The notes: a model not told the origin generated them from the letters alone. DNA of 64,000 nucleotides from an uncultured Candidatus Pelagibacter sp. (GCF_943788075.1 NZ_CALSOW010000004.1:1-64000); one strand, 5' to 3'. Numbered from the stretch's first letter, positions 39,159 through 49,366 are shown. Made by a program: numbers and translations.

Positions 39159-39652
39159 TGAACAAAATAGCTATTTACCCTGGCACATTTGATCCCATTA
39201 CTTATGGGCATATTGATGTTATTAAAAAAGCCCTAAAGTTATTTGGTAAGATTGTGGTTGGAGTATCTGATGTAAGTAATAAGAATTATTTATTTAACTC
39301 AGAAGAACGTATTAATATTGTTAATAAAGCATTATTTAAAGATTTAAAATTAAATAAAAAAAAAGTTTCTGTAGTTTCGTTTAGCTCTCTCACAACTGAT
39401 CTTTGTAAGAAATATAAATCTAACATTATTTTAAGAGGCTTAAGAGCAGTATCCGATTTTGAATATGAGTTCCAATTAGCGGGCATGAATAGAAAGCTTA
39501 ATAATAATATTGAAACAATTTTTTTGATGTCTGATGTTGAAAATCAAATAATATCTTCACGTTTTGTAAAAGAAATAGTTAAATTGAATGGTGATATAAG
39601 AAAATTTACTACCAAAAGTACAATTAAATCTTTAAAAGACAAATATGAGTAG
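39158..39652 (+). CDS. coaD: Phosphopantetheine adenylyltransferase
   Basis: Penultimate enzyme of coenzyme A synthesis; transfers AMP to 4'-phosphopantetheine. The 164-residue protein has the nucleotidyltransferase motif YPGTFDPITYGHIDVIKKAL, with the T/HxGH form TYGH, and the family blocks ILRGLRAVSDFEYEFQLAGM and SSRFVKEIVKLNGDI. Start and stop overlap gyrA (1 base) and the cyclophilin gene (8 bases), so the four genes ssb-gyrA-coaD-ppi form one packed unit. Confidence 0.95.
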   Translation: MNKIAIYPGTFDPITYGHIDVIKKALKLFGKIVVGVSDVSNKNYLFNSEERINIVNKALFKDLKLNKKKVSVVSFSSLTTDLCKKYKSNIILRGLRAVSDFEYEFQLAGMNRKLNNNIETIFLMSDVENQIISSRFVKEIVKLNGDIRKFTTKSTIKSLKDKYE

Positions 39653-40205
39653 AATTTTAACAAATATATTTATTTTATTTTTTTTATTTACTAATCAATT
39701 AATAGCACAGGAGAACATAATGATTTTAAAATTAAAAGACGGTGATGTAAAAATCGAATTATTTGAAGACGTGGCACCTAATCATGTAAAAAGAATTAAA
39801 GAATTAGCTGATAGTGGACAATATGACAATGTTGTATTCCATAGAGTTATAGATGGATTTATGGCTCAAACTGGTGATGTTAAATTTGGCAATTCTGGAT
39901 CTGATGATTTTGATTTACGAAGAGCTGGAATGGGTGGATCTGATTTGCCAGATTTAAAACAAGAATTTAGTAGTGTTCCACATGAAAGAGGTACTTTATC
40001 TATGGCAAGATCATCTGATCCTGATAGTGCGAATAGTCAATTTTTCATATGTTTTAAGCCAGCATCTTTTCTTGATAGACAGTACACTGTATTTGGTAAA
40101 GTTTTAGAAGGTATGGAATTAGTTGATAAAATCAAAAGAGGAGATGAAAGTAACAACGGCTCAGTATCAGATCCAGATAAGATTATCAGTTTTAAATCTC
40201 AATAA
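39645..40205 (+). CDS. ppi: Periplasmic cyclophilin-type peptidyl-prolyl isomerase
   Basis: Catalyses proline isomerisation during folding of exported proteins. The 186-residue protein has an N-terminal signal peptide (hydrophobic residues 6-20, cleavage likely after LIAQ). The cyclophilin core has VVFHRVIDGFMAQTGD with the catalytic arginine, SMARSSDPDSANSQFFICF and the FLDRQYTVFGKVLEGM segment. It overlaps coaD by 8 bases and precedes tgt by 9. It is similar to PpiA; the exact paralogue is not decided. Confidence 0.92.
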   Translation: MSRILTNIFILFFLFTNQLIAQENIMILKLKDGDVKIELFEDVAPNHVKRIKELADSGQYDNVVFHRVIDGFMAQTGDVKFGNSGSDDFDLRRAGMGGSDLPDLKQEFSSVPHERGTLSMARSSDPDSANSQFFICFKPASFLDRQYTVFGKVLEGMELVDKIKRGDESNNGSVSDPDKIISFKSQ

Positions 40206-40214
40206 TTTCTTTAA

Positions 40215-41327
40215 ATGGCATTAAAAAATTTTGCCTTTAAAGTTTTAAAAAAAGATAAGTTTGCAAGGTGTGGTTTAATTGAAACTCACAGGGGTAATAT
40301 TAATACACCAGCATTCATGCCGGTTGGTACTCAAGCTACTGTAAAGGCATGTACCATCGATGATATTAAAAAAACTGGTTCAGAAATCATTTTATCAAAC
40401 ACATATCATTTAATGATCAGACCAGGTGTAGAAAGAGTTCAATCTGCTGGAGGTCTTCATAATTTTATGAATTGTGACTTACCAATACTTACTGATTCAG
40501 GTGGTTTTCAAGTGATGTCTTTGTCCAAACTTAATAAAATTGATAGAGAGAAGGGTGCAATTTTCAATTCGCATGTTGATGGAAAAAAATTTTTTTTAAG
40601 TCCTGAAGAAAGTATAAGAATTCAATTAGGTCTCAACTCAGATATTGTTATGATCATGGATGAATGTCCACGAAAATCAAATGACTATGATTTGATAAAA
40701 AAATCAATGGATTTATCTTTATATTGGGCAGAAAGATCAAAAAAAGCTTTTGGTAAAAATCCACACAAAGCACTATTTGGAATTGTTCAAGGTGGATTAT
40801 TTAAAGATCTTAGAGTTAAATCATTAACTGAATTAATTAAAATTGGATTTGATGGTTATGCAATGGGTGGTTTGGCTGTAGGGGAGTCACAAAATGAAAT
40901 GTTTGATGTGTTAGATGATATCAAAGAACATCTTCCAGATGAAAAACCTCATTATTTAATGGGTGTTGGGACACCATCAGACATTATTGGTGCTGTTAAA
41001 AGAGGTATTGATATGTTTGACTGTGTTTTACCTACACGATCAGGAAGAACTGGATTAGCTTTTACATGGAATGGACGAATAAATATAAAGAACAATAAAT
41101 ATCAAACTGATAACAGTCCACTAGATCCTGATTGTAATAACCTTAATCTTAACAAGTATTCAAAAAATTATTTGAATCATTTATTTAATACTAATGAGAT
41201 TTTGGCTTCTATGCTCTTAACTCTTCATAATATAAATTTTTATCAAGAATTAATGTCAGCAATTAGAAAAAATATATCTGAAGGTACATTTGATCAATTT
41301 CATGACAAATACATTGATAAGTTGTAG
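40215..41327 (+). CDS. tgt: Queuine/preQ1 tRNA-ribosyltransferase with degenerate zinc site
   Basis: Exchanges guanine 34 of tRNA-Asp, Asn, His and Tyr for preQ1. The 370-residue protein carries the substrate loop LTDSGGFQVMSL with the general-base aspartate, the QGG block FGIVQGGLF, GLAVGE, and the nucleophile region FDCVLPTRSGRTG. The zinc motif is altered: where the family has CxCxxC then His, this protein reads DPDCNNLNLNKYS and LLTLHNINFY, keeping the first Cys and the His but replacing the second and third Cys with Asn and Leu. The reading frame is intact, so this is not an obvious sequencing slip. A tRNA-Asn target gene is at 2408-2483. Confidence 0.93.
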   Translation: MALKNFAFKVLKKDKFARCGLIETHRGNINTPAFMPVGTQATVKACTIDDIKKTGSEIILSNTYHLMIRPGVERVQSAGGLHNFMNCDLPILTDSGGFQVMSLSKLNKIDREKGAIFNSHVDGKKFFLSPEESIRIQLGLNSDIVMIMDECPRKSNDYDLIKKSMDLSLYWAERSKKAFGKNPHKALFGIVQGGLFKDLRVKSLTELIKIGFDGYAMGGLAVGESQNEMFDVLDDIKEHLPDEKPHYLMGVGTPSDIIGAVKRGIDMFDCVLPTRSGRTGLAFTWNGRINIKNNKYQTDNSPLDPDCNNLNLNKYSKNYLNHLFNTNEILASMLLTLHNINFYQELMSAIRKNISEGTFDQFHDKYIDKL

Positions 41328-41411
41328 AAGATAAACAATTTTTAGTTCAATTTGACGTTTGAAAAAATATAATAATTCTGTATATAACACTTATTCAATT
41401 TGAATATATGG

Positions 41412-41487
<76 letters not shown>

Positions 41488-41496
41488 ATATTTAAA

Positions 41497-42330
41497 TTAT
41501 GTGAATTTAATTGGAGGATAATCCAATATTACTTCATTCATTTTTTCATTTAAATCTCTAATTCTATTATTAGAAGATGGATGTGTACTCATAAATTCTG
41601 GAGGTTCTTTTCCTTTATTAAGTTCTTTCATTCTCTCCCAGATCTTGACTGTTTCTCTGATATCATAACCTGATAAAGACGAAAATATCATTCCAAGATA
41701 ATCAGCTTCACTCTCTTGTTTTCTATTAAAAGGATTCATAATTCCAAGTTGTGCTAATAAACCTACGGTATTTTGTCCTGTCGTTCTGTTAATATCAGAT
41801 AATACTCCTCCGCTTGCTATATCAATTATTCTAGTTCCAACATTTAATAAAGTTCCTCTACTAGCTCTTTCTACAGAGTGTTTAGCAACAGCATGAGCAA
41901 TTTCATGTCCCATTACAGCTGCAAGACCATTAGTATTTTTTGTTGCATCTAAAATACCTGTATAAACAGCTATCTTACCTCCAGGCATACACCAAGCATT
42001 TCGTACTTTTTTTTTATCTATTAAAATATACTCCCAATTGAAATTTTTCGTTGGATCATCTAAATTTTCTCTATCAAAATATTCAGAAATTGAGTCTTCC
42101 ATTTTTTTTCCAATTTCTTTAATTTCATTGAGTGTTTTTGTGTCATCACTCATTTTTTCTTTTTCTTTAATTTTTTCATAAAGCTTAGCTGCTCGTGCAT
42201 TAAGACTTGCTTCAGAAACAATTTTTAACTGTTTTCTTTCAGTTATTGGAGCAGTTGTACAAGATGGTAGTAAAAAACTACCACAACCACAACCAACATA
42301 AGACAAAAATTTTCTTCTATTCATTTTCAT
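41497..42330 (-). CDS. M48-family metalloprotease, Tat-type lipoprotein
   Basis: Zinc protease of the envelope, 277 residues, similar to LoiP/YcaL/BepA-type quality-control proteases. The N-terminus NRRKFLSYVGCGCGSFLLPS followed by a cysteine reads as a twin-arginine signal (RR at residues 5-6) with lipobox LPSC, so C24 is the likely lipidated residue. The catalytic zinc motif is GHEIAHAVAKH (HExxH) and the third ligand lies in QESEADYLGM. YPPIKFT ends the protein. ATG at 42330 or 42324 are both possible. It converges on tRNA-Lys. Target proteins are unknown; outer-membrane protein quality control is the family role. Confidence 0.9.
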   Translation of the reverse strand: MKMNRRKFLSYVGCGCGSFLLPSCTTAPITERKQLKIVSEASLNARAAKLYEKIKEKEKMSDDTKTLNEIKEIGKKMEDSISEYFDRENLDDPTKNFNWEYILIDKKKVRNAWCMPGGKIAVYTGILDATKNTNGLAAVMGHEIAHAVAKHSVERASRGTLLNVGTRIIDIASGGVLSDINRTTGQNTVGLLAQLGIMNPFNRKQESEADYLGMIFSSLSGYDIRETVKIWERMKELNKGKEPPEFMSTHPSSNNRIRDLNEKMNEVILDYPPIKFT

Positions 42331-42355
42331 TTATAATTGATATTATCATTCTATT

Positions 42356-42433
42356 ATGAATCTTAATAATAAAATTTTATTGGTATTGTTTATTATAGCA
42401 ATAACTTTTGTGGTTTATTCTAGTTTTAATTAA
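42356..42433 (+). CDS. Possible 25-residue membrane micropeptide
   Basis: An ATG-initiated frame of 25 codons encodes MNLNNKILLVLFIIAITFVV plus five more residues, a single hydrophobic helix with a polar start. It ends 4 bases before the DUF502 start, so it could be the first cistron of that unit. It is too short for coding statistics and could be chance; no ribosome site is obvious. Confidence 0.3.
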   Translation: MNLNNKILLVLFIIAITFVVYSSFN

Positions 42434-42437
42434 TAAT

Positions 42438-43057
42438 ATGGAAAAAAAATCAAAAAGAAAATCTTTATCTTTAACTTTAAGAAATTATTTTATTGCTGGA
42501 GTAGTTGTTTTATTCCAATTGGTTTCACATTATATCTTAGCAAGATATTAATTGGAATATCTTCAAATTTAATTCCAAAAAATCTTAACCCTAATCACTA
42601 TTTACCATTTGATATTCCTGGAGTAGAAATTTTAATTTCAATACTTTTAATAACTTTGGTAGGGGGGCTTTCTTTATCCTTTCTTTGGAAGAAGAATTCT
42701 TAAATTAATTGATGATTTGTTTAAAAGAATTCCCTTTTTTAAGAACTGTTTACTCAGCAATTGTTCAAATGACTGAAACATTTTCTAAAAAAGATGACAA
42801 TAAAAAAAGTGTTGTCTTAGTTGAATACCCAAGAAAAGGATGTTTGGGCAGTAGGCTTTGCTACTAAAGAAAATACAGGTGAGATGGCTGAAAAAACTAA
42901 TAAAAAACTAATCAATGTTTTTGTTCCAACCACACCAAATCCTACAAGTGGCTTTTTGTTAATGTTTCCAATTGAAGATGTGATTTATTTAAATATGACT
43001 TTTGAAGAAGCTTCTAAATTTATTGTTTCTGCAGGAACCTCTACCAAACAATCCTAG
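42438..43057 (+). pseudogene. DUF502-family membrane protein, broken by several indels
   Basis: Conserved membrane protein of unknown function, about 205 residues when repaired. In the restored frame it reads MEKKSKRKSLSLTLRNYFIA, a first helix GVVVLIPIGFTLYL, a second helix VEILISILLITLVGGL, then LGRRILKLIDDLFKRIPFLR and TVYSAIVQMTETF, and KGCWAVGFATKEN. These are clear DUF502 landmarks. Indels fall near 42512 (missing A), 42686 (extra T), 42740 (T run) and 42844 (extra T). Its TAG and the recG TAG overlap in the shared palindrome CCTAGG, so the genes converge with a 4-base overlap. All fragments remain conserved, which argues for sequencing error. Confidence 0.85.
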
Positions 43058-45108
43058 GCAATATCGTTTATAATATCTGCTCTATCGTATAATTTTATAA
43101 GCGGTTTATACTTACTAATATCCTCATTATTCATTTCAATTCTTCTAATTTCCTTTCTCAGCTAGAAGAAAAAGATCACTATTATGAACTGGGTCAGCTA
43201 GTCTAAAATTTTTAATCCCACTTTGTTTAAATCCTAATATGTCTCCAAATCCTCTAATTTTCATATCTTCTTCTGAGATGTAAAAGCCATCATTAGACTC
43301 TTTTAGTATATTTATTCTTTTTTTTGCGTTTTCACTTAAGTTTGATTTAAACATAAGTATACAGGTTGAGTCTTTATCACCTCTTCCTACGCGACCTCTA
43401 AGTTGATGTAACTGTGATAATCCAAATTTATTTGCATTTTCTATTATTATTACGTTTGCATTAGGAAAATCAATACCTACCTCAATAATCGTTGTAGATA
43501 CTAAAATTTGAAATTCTTTCTTTAAAAATTTATCTAAGATAATCTCTTTATCTTCTAAATCAGTTTTACCATGTAATAGAGATACTTGATTTGGAAATAA
43601 TTTATCCAAATAGTCAAATTTGTTAACAGCAGAGGAGTGATCTAATTTTTTACTTTCCTCAATTAATGGACAAACCCAAAAAATTTGATTTCCTAATTTT
43701 ATTTCTTTTTTAATAAATTTTATAACTTCATCAATTTTACTTTCCAATTTACTATAAGTCTTAATAGGTTTTCTAGATTTAGGTTTTTCCTTTATAATTG
43801 AAAGATCCATATCTCCATATAAGGTCATTGTTAATGTTCTTGGTATAGGTGTTGCAGTCATTAACAATACATCACAATTATTTCCACCTTTATCAGATAA
43901 ACGTTTTCTCTGATTAACACCAAACTTGTGCTGCTCATCTATAACGATTAATCCTAAATTTTTAAAATATACTTTTTTTTGAAAAATAGCATGGGTGCCA
44001 AAAATTATATCTATTTCATTATTTTTGATTTTATCTAGAATTTCTTTTTTTTTTTTATGTTCAGACTTACCAGAAATTAATTCTATATTAATTTTTTTTG
44101 AAAAAAGATTATTAGCTAGATTAAAATGTTGTCTCGCTAAAATTTCTGTTGGTGCCATTACAGCTACTTGAAATCCTGAATTTACAGTATTGTAAGCAGC
44201 TAACAAAGAAACTATTGTTTTACCACTGCCAACATCACCTTGTAGCAATCTAAACATTTTATTTGTTGAAGAAAGATCATTGTTTATTTCTTCTAATGTT
44301 TTTTTTTGATCATTGGTCAATGAAAATTCTAATTCTTTTATAATCTTATTTTGTTTTGTTTTATCAAAAAATTTTCTTTTTTTTTTAATTTTTTTAATTT
44401 TCTTTCTTATTTCAGAGTTGACTAAGAAAGGTTGAAAAAATTTCATCAAATGCCAATCTTTGATAAAAATTATTTCTATGGTTTTCAATATTCTCAGGTT
44501 TATGAAGTTCAACAATAGCATCATTCCATTTTATATTTTCCAAATTTATTTAAAATATTTTTTGAATGCCATTCGTTAAGAATGGGTAGATTTGTTATTA
44601 TTTGGTTGATAATTTTATTATAAATTTTTTCAGATATACCTTCAGTTAATGAATACGTATTATGTTTTTGTTTTATAAGAGATGAATCTTCAGAAATATA
44701 TTTAGGATTGGTAAGTTGGTATTTATTTCTAAAAAATCCAATTTTTCCACTAACGGTAATTTCTTTTCCTAGTGGAAGAATTTTCCTTACATACCCTTCA
44801 TAACTATTAAAAAAAATACAGTCAATTTCACCTGTATCATCCATGCAAAAAACTTTATTTGGTAGATTTCTTATTCTTGGAAAAGAATATTTATTTGGAA
44901 TAATAGTAATTGTTTGATTTTCACCTATTTTCAAATCTTTAATTTTAGTTGATCGGCTTCTGTCTGTATATGATTTGGGTAATTTCCATAGTAAATCAAA
45001 AATATTATTAATTTTCTTTTTTTTTAATAAGCTGGTTGTTTTATCACCAACACCTTTAAGTTTAGTTAAATCTGACAATAGAAATTCATAATTACTTTTA
45101 TTAGTCAT
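43054..45108 (-). pseudogene. recG: ATP-dependent DNA helicase RecG, frameshifted
   Basis: Helicase that remodels stalled replication forks and Holliday junctions, about 684 residues when repaired. The N-terminal wedge domain has LTKLKGVGDKTTSLLKKKKI and FDLLWKLPKSYTDRS. The helicase core has LLQGDVGSGKTIVSLLAAYN (Walker A), VIDEQHKFGVNQR (a DEQH box), LMTATPIPRTLTM and HQLRGRVGRG. Indels lie near 44531, 44440 and 43154; the third removes the normal C-terminus EKEIRRIEMNNEDISKYKPL, which is present in another frame down to the stop at 43054. The ATG at 45108 is preferred to a TTG further upstream. Confidence 0.92.
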
Positions 45109-45130
45109 AAAATGATAATATATTATATTT
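45109..45130. promoter_or_regulatory. 22-bp divergent start region of recG and sdhE
   Basis: Only 22 bases, all A/T except two G/C, separate the two outward-facing ATG codons. A minus-strand TATAAT (45127-45122) would place recG transcription start about 7 bases before its ATG. For sdhE a -10 here would give a leaderless or near-leaderless mRNA; its -35 would lie inside recG. Confidence 0.35.
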
Positions 45131-45397
45131 ATGACTCTCAATATAGATCTATTAAAAAAAAAGATTATCTACCGATCAAATTATCGTGGAACAAAAGAAA
45201 TGGATAAACTTTTGGGGTCATTTGCAAAAAAATATATTGAACTATTAAGTCATAAAGATCTGGCTGATTTAGAAAAATTGCTAGATATAGATGATACCAA
45301 TTTATATAATTACTATAATGGATTAAATTGTGATTTCAAATTTAACGATAATTATATTAATCTTCTATTTAAAAATTTTGATTATAATAATGAATAA
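45131..45397 (+). CDS. sdhE: Succinate dehydrogenase assembly factor SdhE (FAD assembly)
   Basis: Small helical protein that helps attach FAD to succinate dehydrogenase subunit A. The 88-residue frame has the family RG motif in SNYRGTKEMDKLLGSF, followed by LADLEKLLDIDDTNLYNYY, matching the SdhE/YgfY/Sdh5 pattern. It diverges from recG, an arrangement found in many alphaproteobacteria. tRNA-Ser converges on its end, 5 bases after the stop. Confidence 0.88.
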   Translation: MTLNIDLLKKKIIYRSNYRGTKEMDKLLGSFAKKYIELLSHKDLADLEKLLDIDDTNLYNYYNGLNCDFKFNDNYINLLFKNFDYNNE

Positions 45398-45402
45398 ATT
45401 TG

Positions 45403-45492
45403 TGGCGGAAGGACTGAGATTCGAACTCAGGAAAGAGTTGCCCCTTTGCCGGTTTTCAAGACCGGTGCATTCAACCACTCTGCCATCCTTCC
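45403..45492 (-). tRNA. tRNA-Ser (anticodon TGA)
   Basis: Minus-strand class II tRNA of 90 bases: acceptor GGAAGGA/TCCTTCC, anticodon stem with loop CTTGAAA giving TGA, a long variable arm, T arm CTGAGTTCGAATCTCAG, discriminator G and encoded CCA. The long variable arm is the recognition feature for SerS. Confidence 0.96.
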
Positions 45493-45581
45493 GTGTAGAG
45501 TGTTTTATTATTATAAATTATTTAATTCAACCTTAAAATAGTCTAATAAAACGCTATAACTAATTAATCAGTTTAATTCCT

Positions 45582-46452
45582 ATGAATAAAGAGTTTAACA
45601 AAGGACTATTCTTAGCTGGATTTGGTTCTTTTTGGTGGGGTTTTTTTGGTGTTCTCTATTTCAAATATATTACATTTATTGGTCATGTAGAATTAGTTGT
45701 TCATAGATGTTTGTGGACAACATTTACTTTAGTTATAACAACTTTCTTTTTTTCTAAATGGAGATGTTTTTTTTAAAATTATCAAAAGTAAAAAAAACTT
45801 ATTCTATTTATTCTTATCTGGTTTTCTTATTTTTATAAATTGGGCTGTCTGGATCTACGCTATTGCAACAAATAGAATAATAGATGCAAGCTTTGGATAT
45901 TTTATGATGCCAATCTTAAGTGTAATGCTTGGCTATATTTTTTTTAAAGAACAACTTAACAACAAAAGAATATTATCAATTATATTGGTAATTATATCTA
46001 TTTTATACCTAGTTTTGATTAGTATAAAATCATTACCATGGGTTGGTATTATAGTTGCCCTAAGTTGGGGATTTTACAATTTAATTAGAAAAAAAATAAA
46101 TATTGATACAGATATAGGTCTTTTAATAGAAAGTTTATATATATTACCATTTGCAGTAATTGCTTTTTATTTAATAACTATAAATGGAAATAATGATTTT
46201 AAGTTATCTGATCCTCCAATGATGTTGTTTATTTTTTTAGCTGGCCCAATGACAGTTATACCTTTATTTTTATATGTCAGGGGTGTTGAATTGTGTGGTC
46301 TAGGTCCAACAGGCATGATTTTTTATATCACTCCAACATTGCAATTTTTATTGGGTTATTTTTATTATGATGAGCCATTTTCATTAGCAAAATTAGTTAG
46401 TTTTATTTTTATTTGGATTGCTGTTATTATATATTTGAAAGGATTTGTATGA
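45582..46452 (+). pseudogene. rarD: RarD/EamA-type transporter, frameshifted
   Basis: Ten-helix drug/metabolite transporter of about 290 residues. The first frame reads KGLFLAGFGSFWWGFFGVLY, typical for RarD, with VVHRCLWTTFTL, then breaks near 45772 in a T run. The second frame continues FLSGFLIFINWAVWIYAIAT and NRIIDASFGYFMMPILSVML, and ends with PTLQFLLGYFYYDEPFSLAK. Its stop overlaps the mltB start (ATGA). Substrate unknown; the name comes from chloramphenicol-sensitivity genes and does not define function. Confidence 0.86.
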
Positions 46453-47455
46453 AACTAGCTAACTATTTACTTGTATTTATATTTTTAATTTCCACTTCAT
46501 CTTTATCTGAAAATCCAACAGGTTTTCTTGAATGGAAAAACGATTTTAGAAAAATTGCTTTAGAAAATAATATTTCTGAAAATACTTTTGATAATGTTAT
46601 GGCTAATATAAAATTTCTTCCTAATGTCATTAAGTATGACAGATATCAGCCTGAATTTTATGAAGATACCAAAACATATATCTCAAAAAGAACATCATCT
46701 AAAAAGGTTTCCAAAGGAGTTGATTTTTATAAAAAAAACACAAATTTAATAAATACCGTGGAAAATCTTTACAATATTGAAAAAGAACTTCTCTTAGCAT
46801 TAATGGGTATAGAAACTAATTTTGGAACTTATGTTGGTAAAATGGATATATTGTCATCTTTAGCTACATTAAGTTTTGATAAGACGAAGATCTGAATTTT
46901 TTTCAAGTGAACTGATTATATTATTAAAATTAATAGAAAATAAGCAAATTGATTACAAAACTTTATATGGTTCTTGGGCAGGAGCATTTGGCTTTTTTCA
47001 ATTTATGCCATCTACAATGAAAAACTATGCAGTAGATTTCGACAAAAATAGTTCATATTGATTTAAAAAATAATAATGATGCTTATGCGTCTGCGGCTAA
47101 TTATTTAAATAAAATAGGGTGGAAAGATAAGTGAGCCATGTTTTTATAAGATAGAATTATCAAATGAAATACCAAAAAAGTATTTAAATGTTTCAGCAAA
47201 AAAACTACATGATAAAAAAAAATTAGAATATTTTAGAAAATATATATTAAATGATGATGTATTAGATCAAACAATTTGATAGTCTAACTACTTCTATAAT
47301 AACACCTGATAAAGATATTATACCAGATGCAGAAAATTTAAGTCCTGCTTATATTGTTTTTGATAATTATGAAATTATTTTACAAGTGGAATAGATCCTT
47401 AAGATTTTCATTGGCTGTATGCACACTTAAAGAGAAATTTGAAAATGCATTGTAA
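46449..47455 (+). pseudogene. mltB: Lytic murein transglycosylase MltB-like, broken by several indels
   Basis: Peptidoglycan-cleaving enzyme of about 335 residues after repair. It begins with a signal peptide (residues 4-20). The catalytic glutamate is in LLALMGIETNFGTYVGKMD; then RRSEFFSSELIILLKLIENK and the signature YGSWAGAFGFFQFMPSTMKN. The C-terminal part is scattered over three frames (DAYASAANYLNKIGWKD, NEIPKKYLNVSAKKL, SLRFSLAVCTLKEKFENAL). Indels lie near 46882 (extra C), 47057, 47130, 47274 and 47388. Overlaps with rarD and the next lipoprotein gene are conserved, indicating a functional operon in the real genome. Confidence 0.87.
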
Positions 47456-48216
47456 GTCATTTTAATTATACTATTCTTTATATTTTTAACAGGATGTGAG
47501 CAAAATAATCTTAATAGAAATATGTTCTAATCAAGAAATATGTACTAAATATAAAAACTCTGGTTTTACTTTAGTCTATAGACTCTACTCTAAAAAAAGA
47601 AAAAAAAATTTCAATAAGACAATTGATAATAGATCTCTTTTAATTTTTCACAAAAATCTTAAAAAAGAATTCTTTTGTTAAAATAACTAATCCTATTAAT
47701 CAAAAAACAGTAATTGCTGAAGTTATTTCAAATAATGCAAAGTTTTCTGATTTCTATAATAGTGTAATAACATTAAGAATAGCAGAGGAGTTATCATTAG
47801 ATTTAAAAGAACCTTACATTGATCTGGTTCTTATTTCTCAAAACTCTACATTTATTGCAAAAAAAGCCAAAACTTTTAATGAAGAGAAAAAAGTTGCAGA
47901 AAAAGCACCTGTAGACGGCATTCAAGATTGATAACCTAGGTAATACTAATCTTCAAAATAAAGAAATTGTAAAAGAAGAAAATTTTTAGTTACTCAATTA
48001 AGATTGCTGATTTTTATTATAAGGACTCTGCCAATAACATGTCTAGATAGAATTATTAATGAAACAGACATTAAGAGTCCTTTTGTTAAAACAATATCCA
48101 ATACGAAATATAGGGTATTATTAGGACCGTTTAATGATATAAAAAAACTTGAAGACTCATTTAATGAAATTAAATCATTAGATTTTGAAAATATAGAAAT
48201 TTTAAAAGATGTTTAA
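47445..48216 (+). pseudogene. rlpA: RlpA-like lipoprotein with C-terminal SPOR-like domain, heavily frameshifted
   Basis: Reconstructed as an envelope lipoprotein of about 255 residues. A probable start is ATG at 47445; after one indel the signal reads ILIILFFIFLTGC with lipobox LTGC. Pieces in different frames then give an RlpA-like double-psi barrel (DNRSLLIFHKN, FVKITNPINQKTVIAEVISN, FYNSVITLRIAEELSLDLKE) and a SPOR-type repeat at the end (YSIKIADFYYKDSANNM, RVLLGPFNDIKKLEDSFNEI). At least six indels are needed. Order mltB-rlpA-dacC is typical for alphaproteobacteria and supports the call. RlpA proteins act at the septum on denuded glycan strands. Confidence 0.7.
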
Positions 48217-49366
48217 AAAATTTATTATAATATTGCTTGTTAGTTTTTTTCATGCTGAATTAGCTAACGCCAATCTTAGATGTAAAAGCCAGAACTGCAA
48301 TTCTTCAAGATTATTACTCAGGTGAAATTCTTTATGAAAAAGAACCTGACCTATTTCTATATATCCAGCTTCAATGACTAAAATTATGACATCGATTATT
48401 GCTTTTGATTTAATCAAATCAGGTGATTTAAATTTAGATGAAAAGTTTATCATTTCAGAAAAAGCATGGCGATTATCTACATGCTGGATATTCATCTATG
48501 TTTATTATGGTTGGTGATCGAAGTATCAGTAGAGAATTTATTGAGAGGCATAATAGTTGCTTCTGGAAATGATGCCTGTGTAGCTTTAGCCGAAGGTATT
48601 GCTGGGACAGAAGAAGAGTTTGCAATTTTAATGACTGCAAAAGCTAAGGAAATAGGGATGGAAAATACTAATTTTGCAAACTCATCAGGTATAAATGATC
48701 CTGACAATTTCTCAACAGTCAGAGATATTCTAAAAATGTCTAAATATTTAATTGAAAAACATCCTAAATTTTATGAGATGTTTTCTGAAAAAAAATTTAC
48801 TTGGAATAGAACAGGGGGTGACCCAATTACTCAAGGAAATAGAAATCCTCTTCTATACAAAAACCTTGGAGCTGATGGAATTAAAACTGGATATTTGGCT
48901 GTTGAAAAATACTCTTTAGCTTCATCAATTAGTTAGAAATGGTAGAAGATTGATTGCTGTTGGTAGTGGATTTAATTCTAAAAATGCTCGATCAAGAGAA
49001 AGTTCTAAATTACATACTTACGGTCTTACTAATTTTGATCTAGTCAATATATCTAAAGCTAATGAACCATTTGATAAAGTGGATGTATGGCTTGGAAAAG
49101 TTGATAAGGTTGATGTCTATACTAATCAAGACATCTACAAAACTATTAAAAAAGCTAAAAAAAAACTTTTAAAAGTTTCTATTAAATATGAGGGACCTGT
49201 AGAAGCTCCAATTAAAAAAGATGAAAAAATTGCTATATTAAAAGTTGTGTATGATGATGAGTTAGTTGGTGAATACGATTTACTTGCTTCAAATGAAGTT
49301 AATAAAGTAAATTTTGTGTCTAGATTATTAAAATCACTTAATTATCTCATTTGGGGCGATGTCTAA
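48209..49366 (+). pseudogene. dacC: D-alanyl-D-alanine carboxypeptidase (PBP5/6 type), frameshifted
   Basis: Periplasmic enzyme trimming peptidoglycan stem peptides, about 385 residues when repaired. Signal peptide at residues 1-22 (KKFIIILLVSFFHAELANAN). The active-site SxxK is in YPASMTKIMTSIIAFDLIKS, SxN in IVASGNDACVALAEGIAG, and KTG in GADGIKTGYLAVEKYSL. The C-terminal beta domain continues to GEYDLLASNEVNKVNFVSRL and ends with an amphipathic membrane anchor. Indels lie near 48275 (extra A), 48362, 48465, 48522 and 48935. The stop overlaps tmk by 8 bases. Confidence 0.9.

Noticed and set aside
45330..45536. Plus-strand frame of 68 codons after sdhE
   Set aside because: It reads antisense through tRNA-Ser and overlaps the end of sdhE.
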